Shown one piece after another: positions 7,813 through 16,603 of a DNA stretch of 45,729 nt. Source of the stretch: Micavibrio sp. UBA6139. Lineage in GTDB: Bacteria > Pseudomonadota > Alphaproteobacteria > Micavibrionales > Micavibrionaceae. Each line of letters begins with the position of its first letter. The first letter of the stretch is position 1. The notes beneath the pieces are model-generated. The model saw only the letters and a list, made by a program, of their open reading frames with translations. It searched no databases and was not told the origin of the DNA. The translations under genes were made by a program, and so were the position numbers. The stretch spans positions 1 to 45,729 of the forward strand of contig DIVF01000052.1 in NCBI GenBank assembly GCA_002423285.1, given 5' to 3'.

Positions 7813-8772
7813 ATGCATAAATTCCTGCGCAACCGTTACGTTGAAAAAACCGCCCTATGGGGGACGCTCACGGCGTTAAATGCGCCCTTGGCATTTTTAC
7901 CGCTAGCGATCACGGGGCTATCACGCCTGTTCATCGTGACCCAGTCTCACGATGTGCTGGCAAAAGAAGCCGCAAAAGAAACCCGCAGTTTAGCGATCCC
8001 CGAACAAGAAACGCTCTCACGTATCGCCCGGGATATGGGCCAGAAAGCCGGCATCACAATCAAGCATGTTTTAGTGCGCAACAATGACCGCTTCAGAAAT
8101 GCTGAGGTATTTGGTGAAAGCCGCAAAGCAACATCGCTAATCTTTCAAGGCAACCCACTGCAAGATCCAGTTTTGAACCAGACACCGCAAGGTGAAGCCG
8201 TCATGCGCGGCGTCATCGCACATGAACTGGGCCATGCGCTATCAAACAGCGATAATACCTTTAAAAACAATGCGTACATGACTGGCCTTTGCTATTGCCT
8301 GAGCAGCAGCCTTGGCACCATTACTGGTCTTATCGCCATAGCGAGCGGTGGCCTAGCACTGGGGGCAGGGTTGATTGGTGGCGCAATCTTAAGCGCGGGG
8401 GCAGGGTTTTTGACCATGGCGCTTAATCAGCGCTTCAGCCGCAATGAGGAATATCTGGCCGATTTACGCGGTGCCGACCTTTTCAGTGCGGATGACATGG
8501 TCATCTGCCACGATTATAATTTGAAAGTGTTGCGACAGGAACACGGCGCGCAGCAAAAGCCACAAACACAACCAAAACCGCAAGCCTTGGGTCAGCGCTT
8601 TGTGGTCGCCTGTATCAACCTATACGGTGATGACCACCCTGAGCCGCAAGACCGCATTGATGCCCTGCGCACGGTTTTTGGAACAACAGCCTGTTATACC
8701 GTTTCGAATAAAACCCCTGCAAAATCAGGCTTAAACCCACAGTCCGGGGGTGCGTCATGCACCCATTCCTGA
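7813..8772 (+). CDS. M48-type membrane zinc metallopeptidase, first of a tandem pair
   Basis: The protein has 319 residues. The zinc site is visible as H137-E-L-G-H141, with the third ligand Glu213 in EYLADLRGA, the ExxAD pattern of the M48 (HtpX/Ste24) group. Hydrophobic stretches lie near the N-terminus (LNAPLAFLPLAITGL) and between the zinc motifs (about 165-205, Gly/Ala-rich), consistent with membrane anchoring. The end has the HPxxxDRIDALR motif of M48 enzymes. The start at 7813 was chosen because it gives MHKFLRNRYVEKTALW, which aligns with the next gene's MHPFLIKRYAEKTALW. The two genes overlap by 16 nt. Substrate unknown. Confidence 0.8.
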   Translation: MHKFLRNRYVEKTALWGTLTALNAPLAFLPLAITGLSRLFIVTQSHDVLAKEAAKETRSLAIPEQETLSRIARDMGQKAGITIKHVLVRNNDRFRNAEVFGESRKATSLIFQGNPLQDPVLNQTPQGEAVMRGVIAHELGHALSNSDNTFKNNAYMTGLCYCLSSSLGTITGLIAIASGGLALGAGLIGGAILSAGAGFLTMALNQRFSRNEEYLADLRGADLFSADDMVICHDYNLKVLRQEHGAQQKPQTQPKPQALGQRFVVACINLYGDDHPEPQDRIDALRTVFGTTACYTVSNKTPAKSGLNPQSGGASCTHS

Positions 8773-9737
8773 TCAAACGCTATGCCGAAAAAACAGCCCT
8801 GTGGACGGGTTTGGGGGCACTGAACGCGCCGCTGGCGTTTTTACCTGCGATGCTTGCCGGGCAGATCACATACCACCACAGCACCCAATCACCGGAGCAT
8901 GCCTTGCGCAGCGCAATTCAGCTGGGCGGATTTAAGCCCCTTGAATCAACATCACCCTTGGCTCTGATGGCCAATGAGATGGGGAAGGAAGTCGGCGTGA
9001 CCTTCACTCATTTATACAAGACAGACGAAAAGTGTTTTGAAAACATCATGATCTTGCAGGATCGGCGCGATGAAGCTGCGTTGTTGTTCCAAGGCGATCC
9101 GCTGCAAGATCTCGACCTGATCGAAGCCGGACAAGAACAGCAATTCCTGCGCGGTATTCTAGCGCATGAGCTGGGCCACACCCACACGCGTGGCACCAAT
9201 TATTTCCAGCATACCGCCACCATCACCAGTCATCTTTATGGTTTTGGGGCCGGTGTATCGATGTGCATTGGCTGGGCCATGATGCTGTTTGGCAGCTTCA
9301 CAACGGGGTTGGGCTTTATGGGGGCCGCCGCCGCTGGTGCGACAGCAAGCATCGCCACACTGGTTCTGCGTAGCCGAAATTTGAAAAATGATGAATATCT
9401 GGCCGATATTCATGGCGCACAAATCTTTGGTGCGGATGATTTGATTATCACCCATGATTTTGCGGATAGAGTCCTGGGCCCGCAAATTGAACAAGCGAAA
9501 AGCGCTTATAAAGGACATGACACACCGGGGCTGATGACGCGCCTCTACGATAATTTTATCGATGCCACACACCCATCAAGCCGTGACCGGACCAACGCGC
9601 TGCGCCGTATTTTCAAATCGAATGCCGCCTTTAATCTGGCCGGTGAGCCTGTATTACAAGAGCGTTTTGCACCGAGCCAAAAATCAATACGGTTATACGC
9701 CACGCGGATTGAACCGAAGAACAATAAACCCCAATAA
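8757..9737 (+). CDS. M48-type membrane zinc metallopeptidase, second of a tandem pair
   Basis: The protein has 326 residues and is paralogous to its upstream neighbour over its whole length. The zinc ligands fall at the same residue numbers: H137-E-L-G-H141 and Glu213 in EYLADIHGA. It shares the N-terminal EKTALWxxLxALNAPLAFLP, the PLQDxxL segment before the HExxH, a hydrophobic Gly/Ala-rich hairpin after it, and HPSSRDRTNALRRIF near the end. The gene starts inside the first one, so they are probably translated together. The tandem arrangement suggests duplication and possible joint function; the role in envelope protein turnover is only inferred from the family. Confidence 0.8.
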   Translation: MHPFLIKRYAEKTALWTGLGALNAPLAFLPAMLAGQITYHHSTQSPEHALRSAIQLGGFKPLESTSPLALMANEMGKEVGVTFTHLYKTDEKCFENIMILQDRRDEAALLFQGDPLQDLDLIEAGQEQQFLRGILAHELGHTHTRGTNYFQHTATITSHLYGFGAGVSMCIGWAMMLFGSFTTGLGFMGAAAAGATASIATLVLRSRNLKNDEYLADIHGAQIFGADDLIITHDFADRVLGPQIEQAKSAYKGHDTPGLMTRLYDNFIDATHPSSRDRTNALRRIFKSNAAFNLAGEPVLQERFAPSQKSIRLYATRIEPKNNKPQ

Positions 9738-9739
9738 AA

Positions 9740-10183
9740 TTAAGGCTGAAGACCCTGTTTAGGCTGCGGGCCTGATGGCTGTGTATCGCGGCATTGTGTA
9801 TCAATGCTGTTGCACAATGACGCCATAAAGGCCGGGGTGATTTGCGCCAAGACCGCTTCGCGGTCAGCCTTTGGCAGGGATTCAAGCACGGTAATATTCA
9901 AACCCGGAACACTGACACCACCGGACGGATCGCGGTGCTGTAATGTTGCGCCGTGCGCATGGCGGCGGAAATGAATGGCCGCGCCATCGGAATGAAGTGT
10001 TTCAGAGGCAGGTGCCCCGTTTAGCAAACTGGCGACATTACCCGCCAGGCCATGGGTCTCAACCGGGCAATCATTCTGGGCACCAGACACTAAAATTGCC
10101 GGAACGCGCGCCCCGTTTTGGAAAGATTCGATCAAAACACCGAATTTCAACGGATTTTCTGGCTGAACAACGAATACGGTCAT
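9740..10183 (-). CDS. Hypothetical protein
   Basis: A 147-residue protein that I do not recognise. It begins MTVFVVQPENPLKFGVLIESF and looks soluble, with no signal peptide and no transmembrane segment. Segments such as VPAILVSGAQNDCPV and LHSDGAAIHFRRHAHG suggest a folded domain, and the C-terminus is Pro/Gln-rich. It is convergent with the second peptidase gene, the stops only a few bases apart, and divergent from ahcY. The frame fills the gap exactly and its codon use resembles that of its neighbours, which is the main support for it being real. Confidence 0.6.
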   Translation of the reverse strand: MTVFVVQPENPLKFGVLIESFQNGARVPAILVSGAQNDCPVETHGLAGNVASLLNGAPASETLHSDGAAIHFRRHAHGATLQHRDPSGGVSVPGLNITVLESLPKADREAVLAQITPAFMASLCNSIDTQCRDTQPSGPQPKQGLQP

Positions 10184-10234
10184 GTGACACCCCTATAATA
10201 TCGTTTTTGACGAGTCTTTTTGCCCGGTTTTCAT

Positions 10235-10277
10235 GGTAATGTTTGCTTGTTTTCAACACCATTACCCCTTATGTAAT
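10235..10277 (+). promoter_or_regulatory. Candidate ahcY promoter overlapped by an inverted repeat
   Basis: TTGTTT (10247-10252), a 17-nt spacer and TATGTAAT (10270-10277) form a plausible promoter. A 7-bp inverted repeat, GGTAATG (10235-10241) and CATTACC (10260-10266), straddles the -35 and spacer, as an operator would. No SAH-riboswitch core was recognised in the leader. Confidence 0.35.
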
Positions 10278-10325
10278 ACAGCGAAAACGTAAATTTTCCC
10301 TTTATTTAACCGGAGAGATACAAAG

Positions 10326-11639
10326 ATGAGCGCTCAGCCCCACGCCGTACAGAACGATTACAAGGTCAAGGACATCGCATTGGCCGAATGGGGCCGTAAA
10401 GAAATTACGATTGCTGAAACCGAAATGCCGGGCCTGATGGCGATCCGCAGCGAATTCGGTCCCAAGCAACCGCTGAAGGGCGCACGCATTGCGGGCTGCC
10501 TGCACATGACCATTCAAACAGCAGTGCTGATTGAAACACTGACGGCGCTGGGCGCGGAAGTTCGCTGGTCCTCTTGCAACATCTTCTCCACCCAAGATCA
10601 CGCCGCCGCCGCGATTGCCGCCACAGGCGTTCCGGTCTTTGCATGGAAAGGCCAGTCCAACGAAGATGCTGAACAATGCATTCACGACACCATCAAGGGT
10701 CCGAATGGCTGGACAGCGAACATGATTTTGGATGATGGCGGCGATCTGACCACCATCATGCACAAGGACTACCCGGAACTGATGAAAGACGTGAAGGGTC
10801 TGTCCGAAGAAACCACCACAGGCGTTCACCGCCTGCACGAAATGGCGAAAAAGGGCGAATTGAAAGTGCCCGCCATCAACGTGAATGATTCCGTGACCAA
10901 ATCCAAATTCGACAATAAATATGGCTGCCGTGAGAGCCTGGTTGACGGTATCCGCCGCGCAACAGACGTCATGATTGCTGGTAAAATTGCCGTTGTGTGC
11001 GGTTATGGCGATGTGGGCAAGGGTTCTGCTGAATCACTGCGTTCCCAAGGCGCACGCGTTATCGTCACTGAAATCGATCCAATCTGCGCCCTGCAAGCGG
11101 CGATGGAAGGGTACGAAGTCACAACATTGGAAGATGTTGCCGCAACAGGTGATATTTTCGTCACCACCACAGGCAATGTTGATGTCATCACACTGGACCA
11201 CATGCGCAGCATGAAAGACCGTGCGATTGTCTGCAACATCGGTCACTTCGATTCTGAAATCCAGATCGAAGCCCTGCGGAACTTCAAATGGCACAACGTA
11301 AAACCACAAGTGGATGAAGTTGAATTTGCCGATGGCAAGCGCATCATCATTCTGGCCGAAGGCCGCTTGGTCAATCTCGGCTGTGCAACCGGTCACCCGT
11401 CCTTCGTGATGTCCGCATCCTTCACCAATCAGGTGCTGGCGCAGATTGAACTGTGGAACAACGCGTCTGCTTACAAAGTGGGTGAAGTTTACGTTCTGCC
11501 AAAACATCTGGATGAAAAAGTGGCATCCCTGCACCTTGCGAAACTGGGCGTGAAACTGACCACCTTGACCGCGAAACAAGCCAATTACCTCGGCCTGCCA
11601 CAAGAAGGCCCGTTCAAAAACGATCAATATCGCTATTAA
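10326..11639 (+). CDS. ahcY: S-adenosylhomocysteine hydrolase
   Basis: This NAD-dependent cytoplasmic enzyme splits S-adenosylhomocysteine into adenosine and homocysteine, relieving product inhibition of methyltransferases. The protein has 437 residues, typical for the bacterial form. Visible motifs are KGARIAGCLHMTIQTAVLIETL, SSCNIFSTQDHAAAAIA, the substrate-binding NVNDSVTKSKFDN, the NAD-binding VCGYGDVGKGSA, the ATGHPSFVMS segment, and the C-terminal LxxPxEGPFKxDxYRY that reaches into the neighbouring subunit. The ATG has CCGGAGAG upstream. A strong terminator follows. Confidence 0.97.
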   Translation: MSAQPHAVQNDYKVKDIALAEWGRKEITIAETEMPGLMAIRSEFGPKQPLKGARIAGCLHMTIQTAVLIETLTALGAEVRWSSCNIFSTQDHAAAAIAATGVPVFAWKGQSNEDAEQCIHDTIKGPNGWTANMILDDGGDLTTIMHKDYPELMKDVKGLSEETTTGVHRLHEMAKKGELKVPAINVNDSVTKSKFDNKYGCRESLVDGIRRATDVMIAGKIAVVCGYGDVGKGSAESLRSQGARVIVTEIDPICALQAAMEGYEVTTLEDVAATGDIFVTTTGNVDVITLDHMRSMKDRAIVCNIGHFDSEIQIEALRNFKWHNVKPQVDEVEFADGKRIIILAEGRLVNLGCATGHPSFVMSASFTNQVLAQIELWNNASAYKVGEVYVLPKHLDEKVASLHLAKLGVKLTTLTAKQANYLGLPQEGPFKNDQYRY

Positions 11640-11667
11640 TATCAGCGACTTGCTGAGAAAGTTTGCG

Positions 11668-11709
11668 AAAATTCCACCCCGGCGGTATAGTTGGGGTGGA
11701 ATTTTTTTA
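11668..11709 (+). terminator. Rho-independent terminator of ahcY
   Basis: AAAATTCCACCCC and GGGGTGGAATTTTTTT form a 12-13 bp stem with a 12-nt loop and a run of seven T, about 28 nt after the ahcY stop. The A-rich left arm would also work on the opposite strand. Confidence 0.85.
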
Positions 11710-11765
11710 TACCAAAGAAATCCACACAAGAAGGATTGCGGTTTTTAAACAAAGCCGCACGAACG

Positions 11766-11900
11766 ATGGAACACCCGATCCACATTGAAAAGACTGTAAA
11801 ACAGCTCGCCCGCCCACCGGTTTTTGAACCGGCTGGCAAGCAAGACTGGAATTTGCTGTCCAAATCGCTCTACTCCAAAGGTTTCTCTGCATCGGTCTAA
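11766..11900 (+). CDS. Possible small protein of 44 residues
   Basis: A short frame starts at ATG 11766 (MEHPIHIEKTVKQLARPP) and ends at TAA 11900, in the gap of about 370 nt between the ahcY terminator and the next gene. It has no membrane segment and no clear ribosome binding site. Its composition is protein-like, which is weak support. Nothing else is seen in this gap. Confidence 0.3.
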   Translation: MEHPIHIEKTVKQLARPPVFEPAGKQDWNLLSKSLYSKGFSASV

Positions 11901-12009
11901 CGGCCTTGCTCGAACAGCAAGGCCAGACTGAACGGCTTGAAGGCAACACCACCGCCCGACACCGCTTCAAAAGACCTTACGATGCAACAACAGAAGAGAT
12001 TTTTGGGCT

Positions 12010-12762
12010 ATGTCCCCCGTCATAAACTATAAACGCGTCCGCAGGGCTGATTCCCTGTCGATCGCCTATTTGAAACTTGTTTACAGCACCATTTACCCTG
12101 AACTGTTCCCGGACGCGTCCGACCGCGAAAGCTGGGAACAATGGATGGGCTATCTGGATAAAAACCCGGATGAAAACTTCTTCATCCTGTCAGGAACCAA
12201 TCTGGATGATCCGGCCACCGCCACCATTCACGGCTTTGTGATTGGCACCTATTTTGCGCCGTCACAAACAGGCCTGATCTGCTATATCGGCGTTGATAAA
12301 AACTGCCGTGCTGGCGGTGTTGCCAGCGGCCTGATCGATGCCGTCACAGCGGCGATGGATTTATATGCACAAACATTGAACGCATCGCTTATGGGCCTGT
12401 TCGCAGAAGCCCACGACCCCGAACATGCCGAAGCGGTCAAAGACAGCCTGCCCCCGGCGGTGCGTCTGAAAATCTATCACCGCTGGAAGGCGTTGCAGGT
12501 TCCGGTGCAATATTGCTACCCATCCGTCCAAACCCCGTGGCGTAAGGAAGGCGGCATGGTTTTGCTGTCCTTGCCGGTCTATGGCCACTACGCAGAACCG
12601 GAAAATGTTGCAGGCATGATTGCCGATTATTACACCGTGGCAGGTCTGGACCCGCAAACCGACAGTGATTACGCCCGCATCAGCGGCGAAATTGCGACAT
12701 GGCGCGGCTATATCTCACTGGCCCAATACGATATGCCAGTGCGCCAGTTGGAAATCGCATAA
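12010..12762 (+). CDS. GNAT-like acyltransferase domain protein
   Basis: The protein has 250 residues. The stretch ATIHGFVIGTYF...TGLICYIGVDKNCRAGGVASGLIDAVTAAM resembles the beta4-motif A part of GNAT acyltransferases, where an R/Q-x-x-G-x-A/G loop holds acyl-CoA; here it is RAGGVAS. A second half continues with ALQVPVQYCYPSVQTPWRKEGGMVLLSLPVYG, which resembles the second half of a double GNAT-type fold. The substrate is unknown. It lies between ahcY and divL and is followed by a hairpin terminator. Family assignment is moderate. Confidence 0.65.
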   Translation: MSPVINYKRVRRADSLSIAYLKLVYSTIYPELFPDASDRESWEQWMGYLDKNPDENFFILSGTNLDDPATATIHGFVIGTYFAPSQTGLICYIGVDKNCRAGGVASGLIDAVTAAMDLYAQTLNASLMGLFAEAHDPEHAEAVKDSLPPAVRLKIYHRWKALQVPVQYCYPSVQTPWRKEGGMVLLSLPVYGHYAEPENVAGMIADYYTVAGLDPQTDSDYARISGEIATWRGYISLAQYDMPVRQLEIA

Positions 12763-12783
12763 AAGAAAAAGTAAGGGGTTGTT

Positions 12784-12806
12784 TGAAGGGGGGATTCCCC
12801 CCTTCA
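12784..12806 (+). terminator. GC-rich terminator-like hairpin
   Basis: TGAAGGGGGGA and TCCCCCCTTCA form a perfect stem, followed by CCCCCATTCTTTTT. One of five related hairpins in this window (also at 16571, 19840, 30904 and 37477), each at a gene end. Confidence 0.65.
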
Positions 12807-12871
12807 CCCCCATTCTTTTTCTAGCCCATGCCCCTCTTGCCTGTCCCTCGCGGAATGCCTAAACTGCCCTT

Positions 12872-15202
12872 GTGAACAACGTCAAAGCCGCACCCACAAA
12901 AACCAAACTGTTTTCCGCCCTTTTGGGCGGGGATAAGTTGCGCGCGGAAAAGGCGCGGCTGGAAGCGTTTTTAGCGGCGTTTCCGGGGGAATATTGCGGC
13001 TGGGCCCCTGATGGCACGCTGGCTTATAGCGAAGGCTTTGCCAAGCTTTTGGGCCTTGATCATCTGCAAACCCTGCAAGATATTCAAAACCGCCTGTCAC
13101 CCAGTGACGCGATGGCACTAGAGGGAATGTTTACCCGCCTGCAAGAATCCGGCGATATGTTCTGCATGAACGTCAAAACCGCCGACCGCACCAAAACATT
13201 GAAGCTGTGCGGCACGCGCGGGCGCGATACGGAAGATTCCATCACCTTCCATATTTTATGGCTGGAAGATATGACGGCGACTGCCAATGAGGCCCGCCGC
13301 GCCGAAGAAACCAGAATTCACGCCGAACAGGAGCTGGTGCGGCTGCAAGCCGCCTTTGATCTGTTACCCGCCCCTGTCTGGCTGCGCGATAACCGCACCG
13401 ATATTATCTGGGCCAACCGTGCCTATGCGCAGTTACTGGAAACCACCCCGGCCAGCGTTGTGGCGGACCAACGCGAATTGCCGCAATCATCCAAATCATC
13501 GCCCAAAAAGCTACACCCGATTGGCCGCGCTTTGGCGCAAGCCGCCCTTGATAATAATGCTGCACAAACCGCCCAAGCCCATGTCGTGTTATCGGGCGCA
13601 CGGCGTTTGCTGCAGGTGCAGGAATCGCCGCTCTCCTCCCTCAATCTGACAGTCGGCATGGCTGAGGATTTGACGCGGGAAGAGGAGCTGGAAACCGAAC
13701 AACGCCGCCACGGGGCCGCCAACAAGGAACTCCTTGAACATCTGGGCAGCGCCATTGCCATCTTTAACGCCGACCAGAAGATTGAGTTCTTCAATTCCGC
13801 CTTTGCGCAGCTATGGCAGCTGGAAGATCGCTGGCTCAATGCTGCGCCAAAACTTGGCGATATCATGGAAAAATTGCGCGAAACGCGCCGCCTGCCCGAA
13901 CAGGCCGATTTCCGCAAATTCAAACAAGCCTGGCTGAACATGTTCACCAGCCTGATTGCTGCGCATGAAGACATGATGTATCTGCCCGATGGCCGGGCGT
14001 TACGCGTTCTGGCCGTGCCGCACCCCTTGGGCGGGTTGATGATGACGTTTGAAGATGTGACCAGCACGCTGGAGCTGGAATCATCTTACAACACGCTGAT
14101 CGCGGTTCAAAAAGAAACCCTCGATAATCTGGCTGAATCGGTGGCTGTTTTTGGCAGTGACGGGCGTTTAAAGCTATGGAATCCTCCCTTTGCGGGCTTG
14201 TGGCACTTAAACCCGGAAGATCTGGCCGATGCGCCGCATATCACCCGGATTGTCGATAAAATGAAACCCTGCTTCGCCGAAGCCGACTGGCCAAACCAAC
14301 GCGAAATCCTGATTGGTTTGGGGATTGCGCGGGTCGAGCGTGATGGGCGGATTATCCTGAATGACCAACGCTTGATTGATTACGCCACCGTCCCCTTGCC
14401 CGATGGCGGGGTGTTGCTGGCGCAAAGCGATGTGACCAGTTCGGTGCGTGTGCAAACGGCCCTGCGCGAACGCAATGCGGCCCTAGAAACGGCGGAGCGG
14501 TTGAAGCTCGATTTCCTTGCCAACGTATCTTACCAGCTGCGCACGCCCTTGAACGCCATCATGGGTTTTGCTGAAATTCTTGATAAACAATATTTCGGGC
14601 CGCTGAATGACAAACAACGCGAATACACCCAAGGCTTACAAGAAGCCGGATCGCGCCTTGTCAGCCTGATTGATAACATCTTGGATCTATCAACGATTGA
14701 GGCCGGGTATATGGCCCTCGACCTGCATCCATTGGATATCGGGGCGATGCTGAATGACATGGACGGTCTGGTCCGCGATTGGGCGGGAACTCGCAAAATC
14801 ACCGTTAAAATTGACATTGCAGACTCATTGAACACCATCACCGCCGATGAACGCCGCATAAAGCAGGTCATGATCAATTTGATCAGAAACGCCATCGCCT
14901 TTACGCCAGAGGGCGGCAAGATTACCCTGCGCGCCGCGCAAAAGGGCGATCATTTACTGCTCAGTGTCGTTGATACCGGCCCCGGCATTTCCGCTGACGA
15001 CCAGACCCGCCTGTTCGAACCCTTCGAACGCGCGCCTTTGAAAGTTACAGATGGCCAACCGGATAACCGTGGCGCCGGGTTGGGATTAAGCCTGGTGCGC
15101 AACATCGTCGGCTTGCACGGCGGTAAGGTTACACTGGAATCCACCCTTGGCCGCGGCACGACAGTGCATGTTCATTTGCCCGTTGAAAAAATCCTAGCTT
15201 AA
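12872..15202 (+). CDS. divL: DivL-like multi-PAS histidine-kinase homologue with Tyr at the phospho-acceptor site
   Basis: The protein has 776 residues, with a short N-terminus, several PAS-like domains (about 40-140, 155-260, 285-400, 415-520; NRAYAQLLE and NSAFAQLWQLE are PAS-core segments), a HisKA-like helix pair and a full ATPase domain. In the H box the sequence is FLANVSYQLRTPLNAI, so Tyr554 stands where His is expected. This is the hallmark of Caulobacter DivL (Tyr550), which works as a regulator of the CckA-CtrA cell-cycle pathway rather than as a normal kinase. The N box (QVMINLIRNAIAFTP), DTGPGIS and GAGLGLSLVRNI are intact. Translation starts at GTG 12872. No transmembrane segment is evident. 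Confidence 0.85.
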   Translation: MNNVKAAPTKTKLFSALLGGDKLRAEKARLEAFLAAFPGEYCGWAPDGTLAYSEGFAKLLGLDHLQTLQDIQNRLSPSDAMALEGMFTRLQESGDMFCMNVKTADRTKTLKLCGTRGRDTEDSITFHILWLEDMTATANEARRAEETRIHAEQELVRLQAAFDLLPAPVWLRDNRTDIIWANRAYAQLLETTPASVVADQRELPQSSKSSPKKLHPIGRALAQAALDNNAAQTAQAHVVLSGARRLLQVQESPLSSLNLTVGMAEDLTREEELETEQRRHGAANKELLEHLGSAIAIFNADQKIEFFNSAFAQLWQLEDRWLNAAPKLGDIMEKLRETRRLPEQADFRKFKQAWLNMFTSLIAAHEDMMYLPDGRALRVLAVPHPLGGLMMTFEDVTSTLELESSYNTLIAVQKETLDNLAESVAVFGSDGRLKLWNPPFAGLWHLNPEDLADAPHITRIVDKMKPCFAEADWPNQREILIGLGIARVERDGRIILNDQRLIDYATVPLPDGGVLLAQSDVTSSVRVQTALRERNAALETAERLKLDFLANVSYQLRTPLNAIMGFAEILDKQYFGPLNDKQREYTQGLQEAGSRLVSLIDNILDLSTIEAGYMALDLHPLDIGAMLNDMDGLVRDWAGTRKITVKIDIADSLNTITADERRIKQVMINLIRNAIAFTPEGGKITLRAAQKGDHLLLSVVDTGPGISADDQTRLFEPFERAPLKVTDGQPDNRGAGLGLSLVRNIVGLHGGKVTLESTLGRGTTVHVHLPVEKILA

Positions 15203-15237
15203 TAAGCCCGTACCTCACATAGGCCGCTTGGTAAGCG

Positions 15238-15295
15238 TATGCAATTGAAAATAAATTCATAAATAATTCCAAATATTCCGAGTCCCAATTGCATA
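15238..15295. promoter_or_regulatory. 10-bp inverted repeat flanking an AT-rich promoter region
   Basis: TATGCAATTG (15238-15247) and CAATTGCATA (15286-15295) are perfect inverted copies separated by 38 nt of very AT-rich DNA upstream of the DUF6414-like gene. The arrangement suits a pair of operator half-sites or looped repression sites; no regulator gene is adjacent. Confidence 0.4.
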
Positions 15296-15402
15296 GAGTG
15301 TTCTTATATCAGATCACAAGACGACCCCCAAAAGAGCCAATACAGACAGCTAATTACGATAGTCGCATTACGATTTTTTATGAAAGAGACAAGGAAACCA
15401 AT

Positions 15403-16455
15403 ATGAGCCTATACGATTATATCTACGTAGATTTAGATAAAGTGGTTTCACTCTACAGCCAACTTACCGGTGGCGTTGTTGAGGTTATTGAGAAATATAG
15501 GGACCAAAACAGCGTCCGTGAAAATAAGAGAAACTATGACTTCAAGGTCTTTAAGCATGATGCTGCTGACAATCTTGAGAAAAATCGTGGGGAAAGAGAA
15601 ACCTTGAAGCCTCACCATTCATTTCTACAAGAACTTGAAGAAAAATTGGAATCCGACGGATACTTAATAGACATATCTAAGGATAAAAAGGCATTATCTC
15701 TTAAAAATGATCGTGTGCGCGAAACTCTAAAAAATGCGCTGTGTATAAAATGTACGGGACGCGTTGTTATTGAAGATTATGAACGAATTAAAAATATCTC
15801 CATCGCTTTTCCTGACATTGTTGAATTGATCAGCGCATCTACAAAAGCAGCATTTAAGGAAACGCCAGAGTACCAAGAGGCCTTAGGGTACATTCAAGCC
15901 ATACAATCTACCTCGTCTGATAGGAATAATCAGGCAAAGAACAAGAGTTTAATTAAAGAAAAGGAAAGAGAATTAGAGCGCATGCTTAATGATGCAGTTC
16001 TAGTACAAAATGTTGAGCCATGGGTATTGGAGGGCATGAGAACGTGGATTGATTCTTTCATGTCTGGGATTACCAATATTAGAGTTTATCCATCAATCAA
16101 GAACCCCGATGAACATATTTATGGGCATTTAGAATTAAACAATTTTCTTATACAGAGCTCCAATTCTTTTCATTTCACATACGGATCGTTCCCCACAGAA
16201 GAAATGACAATGATTGGAATCATTACATCCGTTCCTAATATGGGTGGTGAGAGCTTTGATCCACTCACTGAAATGAATAAAAATAATCTGGCTGATGATG
16301 AAAGCATTGAAAGAGCGTTCAGAGGTATATTTAGAGGGTTTGATGGCCTTGAGGCTATGATTAGAACAAATCGATACCCAAGGATCCTTGTTTATCCAAT
16401 CCTTGTTTATAGAGAAGCTAAAGCCACACAAAAAAACCTAAGCTTGGGCGACTAA
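15403..16455 (+). CDS. DUF6414-like protein, AT-rich and probably acquired
   Basis: The protein has 350 residues and starts MSLYDYIYVDLDKVVSLYSQLTGG, which resembles the FIYLDxDxLxSLYSQL opening of DUF6414 proteins as I recall them. The middle (about 180-220) is a charged, probably helical linker (KEKERELERML). There is no signal peptide and no membrane segment. ATG 15403 has AAGGA seven nucleotides upstream; an earlier in-frame start at 15289 lacks one. Codon use is clearly more AT-rich than all flanking genes, a sign of horizontal transfer. The biochemical function is unknown to me, and the family name is a recollection that needs a profile search. Confidence 0.6.
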   Translation: MSLYDYIYVDLDKVVSLYSQLTGGVVEVIEKYRDQNSVRENKRNYDFKVFKHDAADNLEKNRGERETLKPHHSFLQELEEKLESDGYLIDISKDKKALSLKNDRVRETLKNALCIKCTGRVVIEDYERIKNISIAFPDIVELISASTKAAFKETPEYQEALGYIQAIQSTSSDRNNQAKNKSLIKEKERELERMLNDAVLVQNVEPWVLEGMRTWIDSFMSGITNIRVYPSIKNPDEHIYGHLELNNFLIQSSNSFHFTYGSFPTEEMTMIGIITSVPNMGGESFDPLTEMNKNNLADDESIERAFRGIFRGFDGLEAMIRTNRYPRILVYPILVYREAKATQKNLSLGD

Positions 16456-16570
16456 TGCCTCCACCCCATTATAGAATCATGCTTATCAACTACTTAGGCC
16501 TAGCACTTGAACTTGAACGATTGAACCCGCGACCCGCCCTATGTTGAGACGATGAAAGACCGGGGTCGTT

Positions 16571-16593
16571 TGAAGGGAGGAATCCTCCCTTCA
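16571..16593. terminator. GC-rich terminator-like hairpin between convergent genes
   Basis: TGAAGGGAGGA and TCCTCCCTTCA form a perfect 11-bp stem with a one-base centre, lying between the DUF6414-like gene and the opposite-strand secreted protein gene. Same family as the hairpins at 12784 and 30904. Confidence 0.6.
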
Positions 16594-16603
16594 TCTATTG
16601 TCC

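Noticed and set aside
10184..10325. SAH or SAM riboswitch in the ahcY leader
   Set aside because: No match to a remembered conserved core; only a short inverted repeat is seen.
11034..11729. 231-residue minus-strand ORF antisense to ahcY
   Set aside because: Shadow of a certain gene and runs through its terminator.
13423..14067. 214-residue minus-strand ORF antisense to divL
   Set aside because: Shadow with Ser/Arg/Cys-rich composition.
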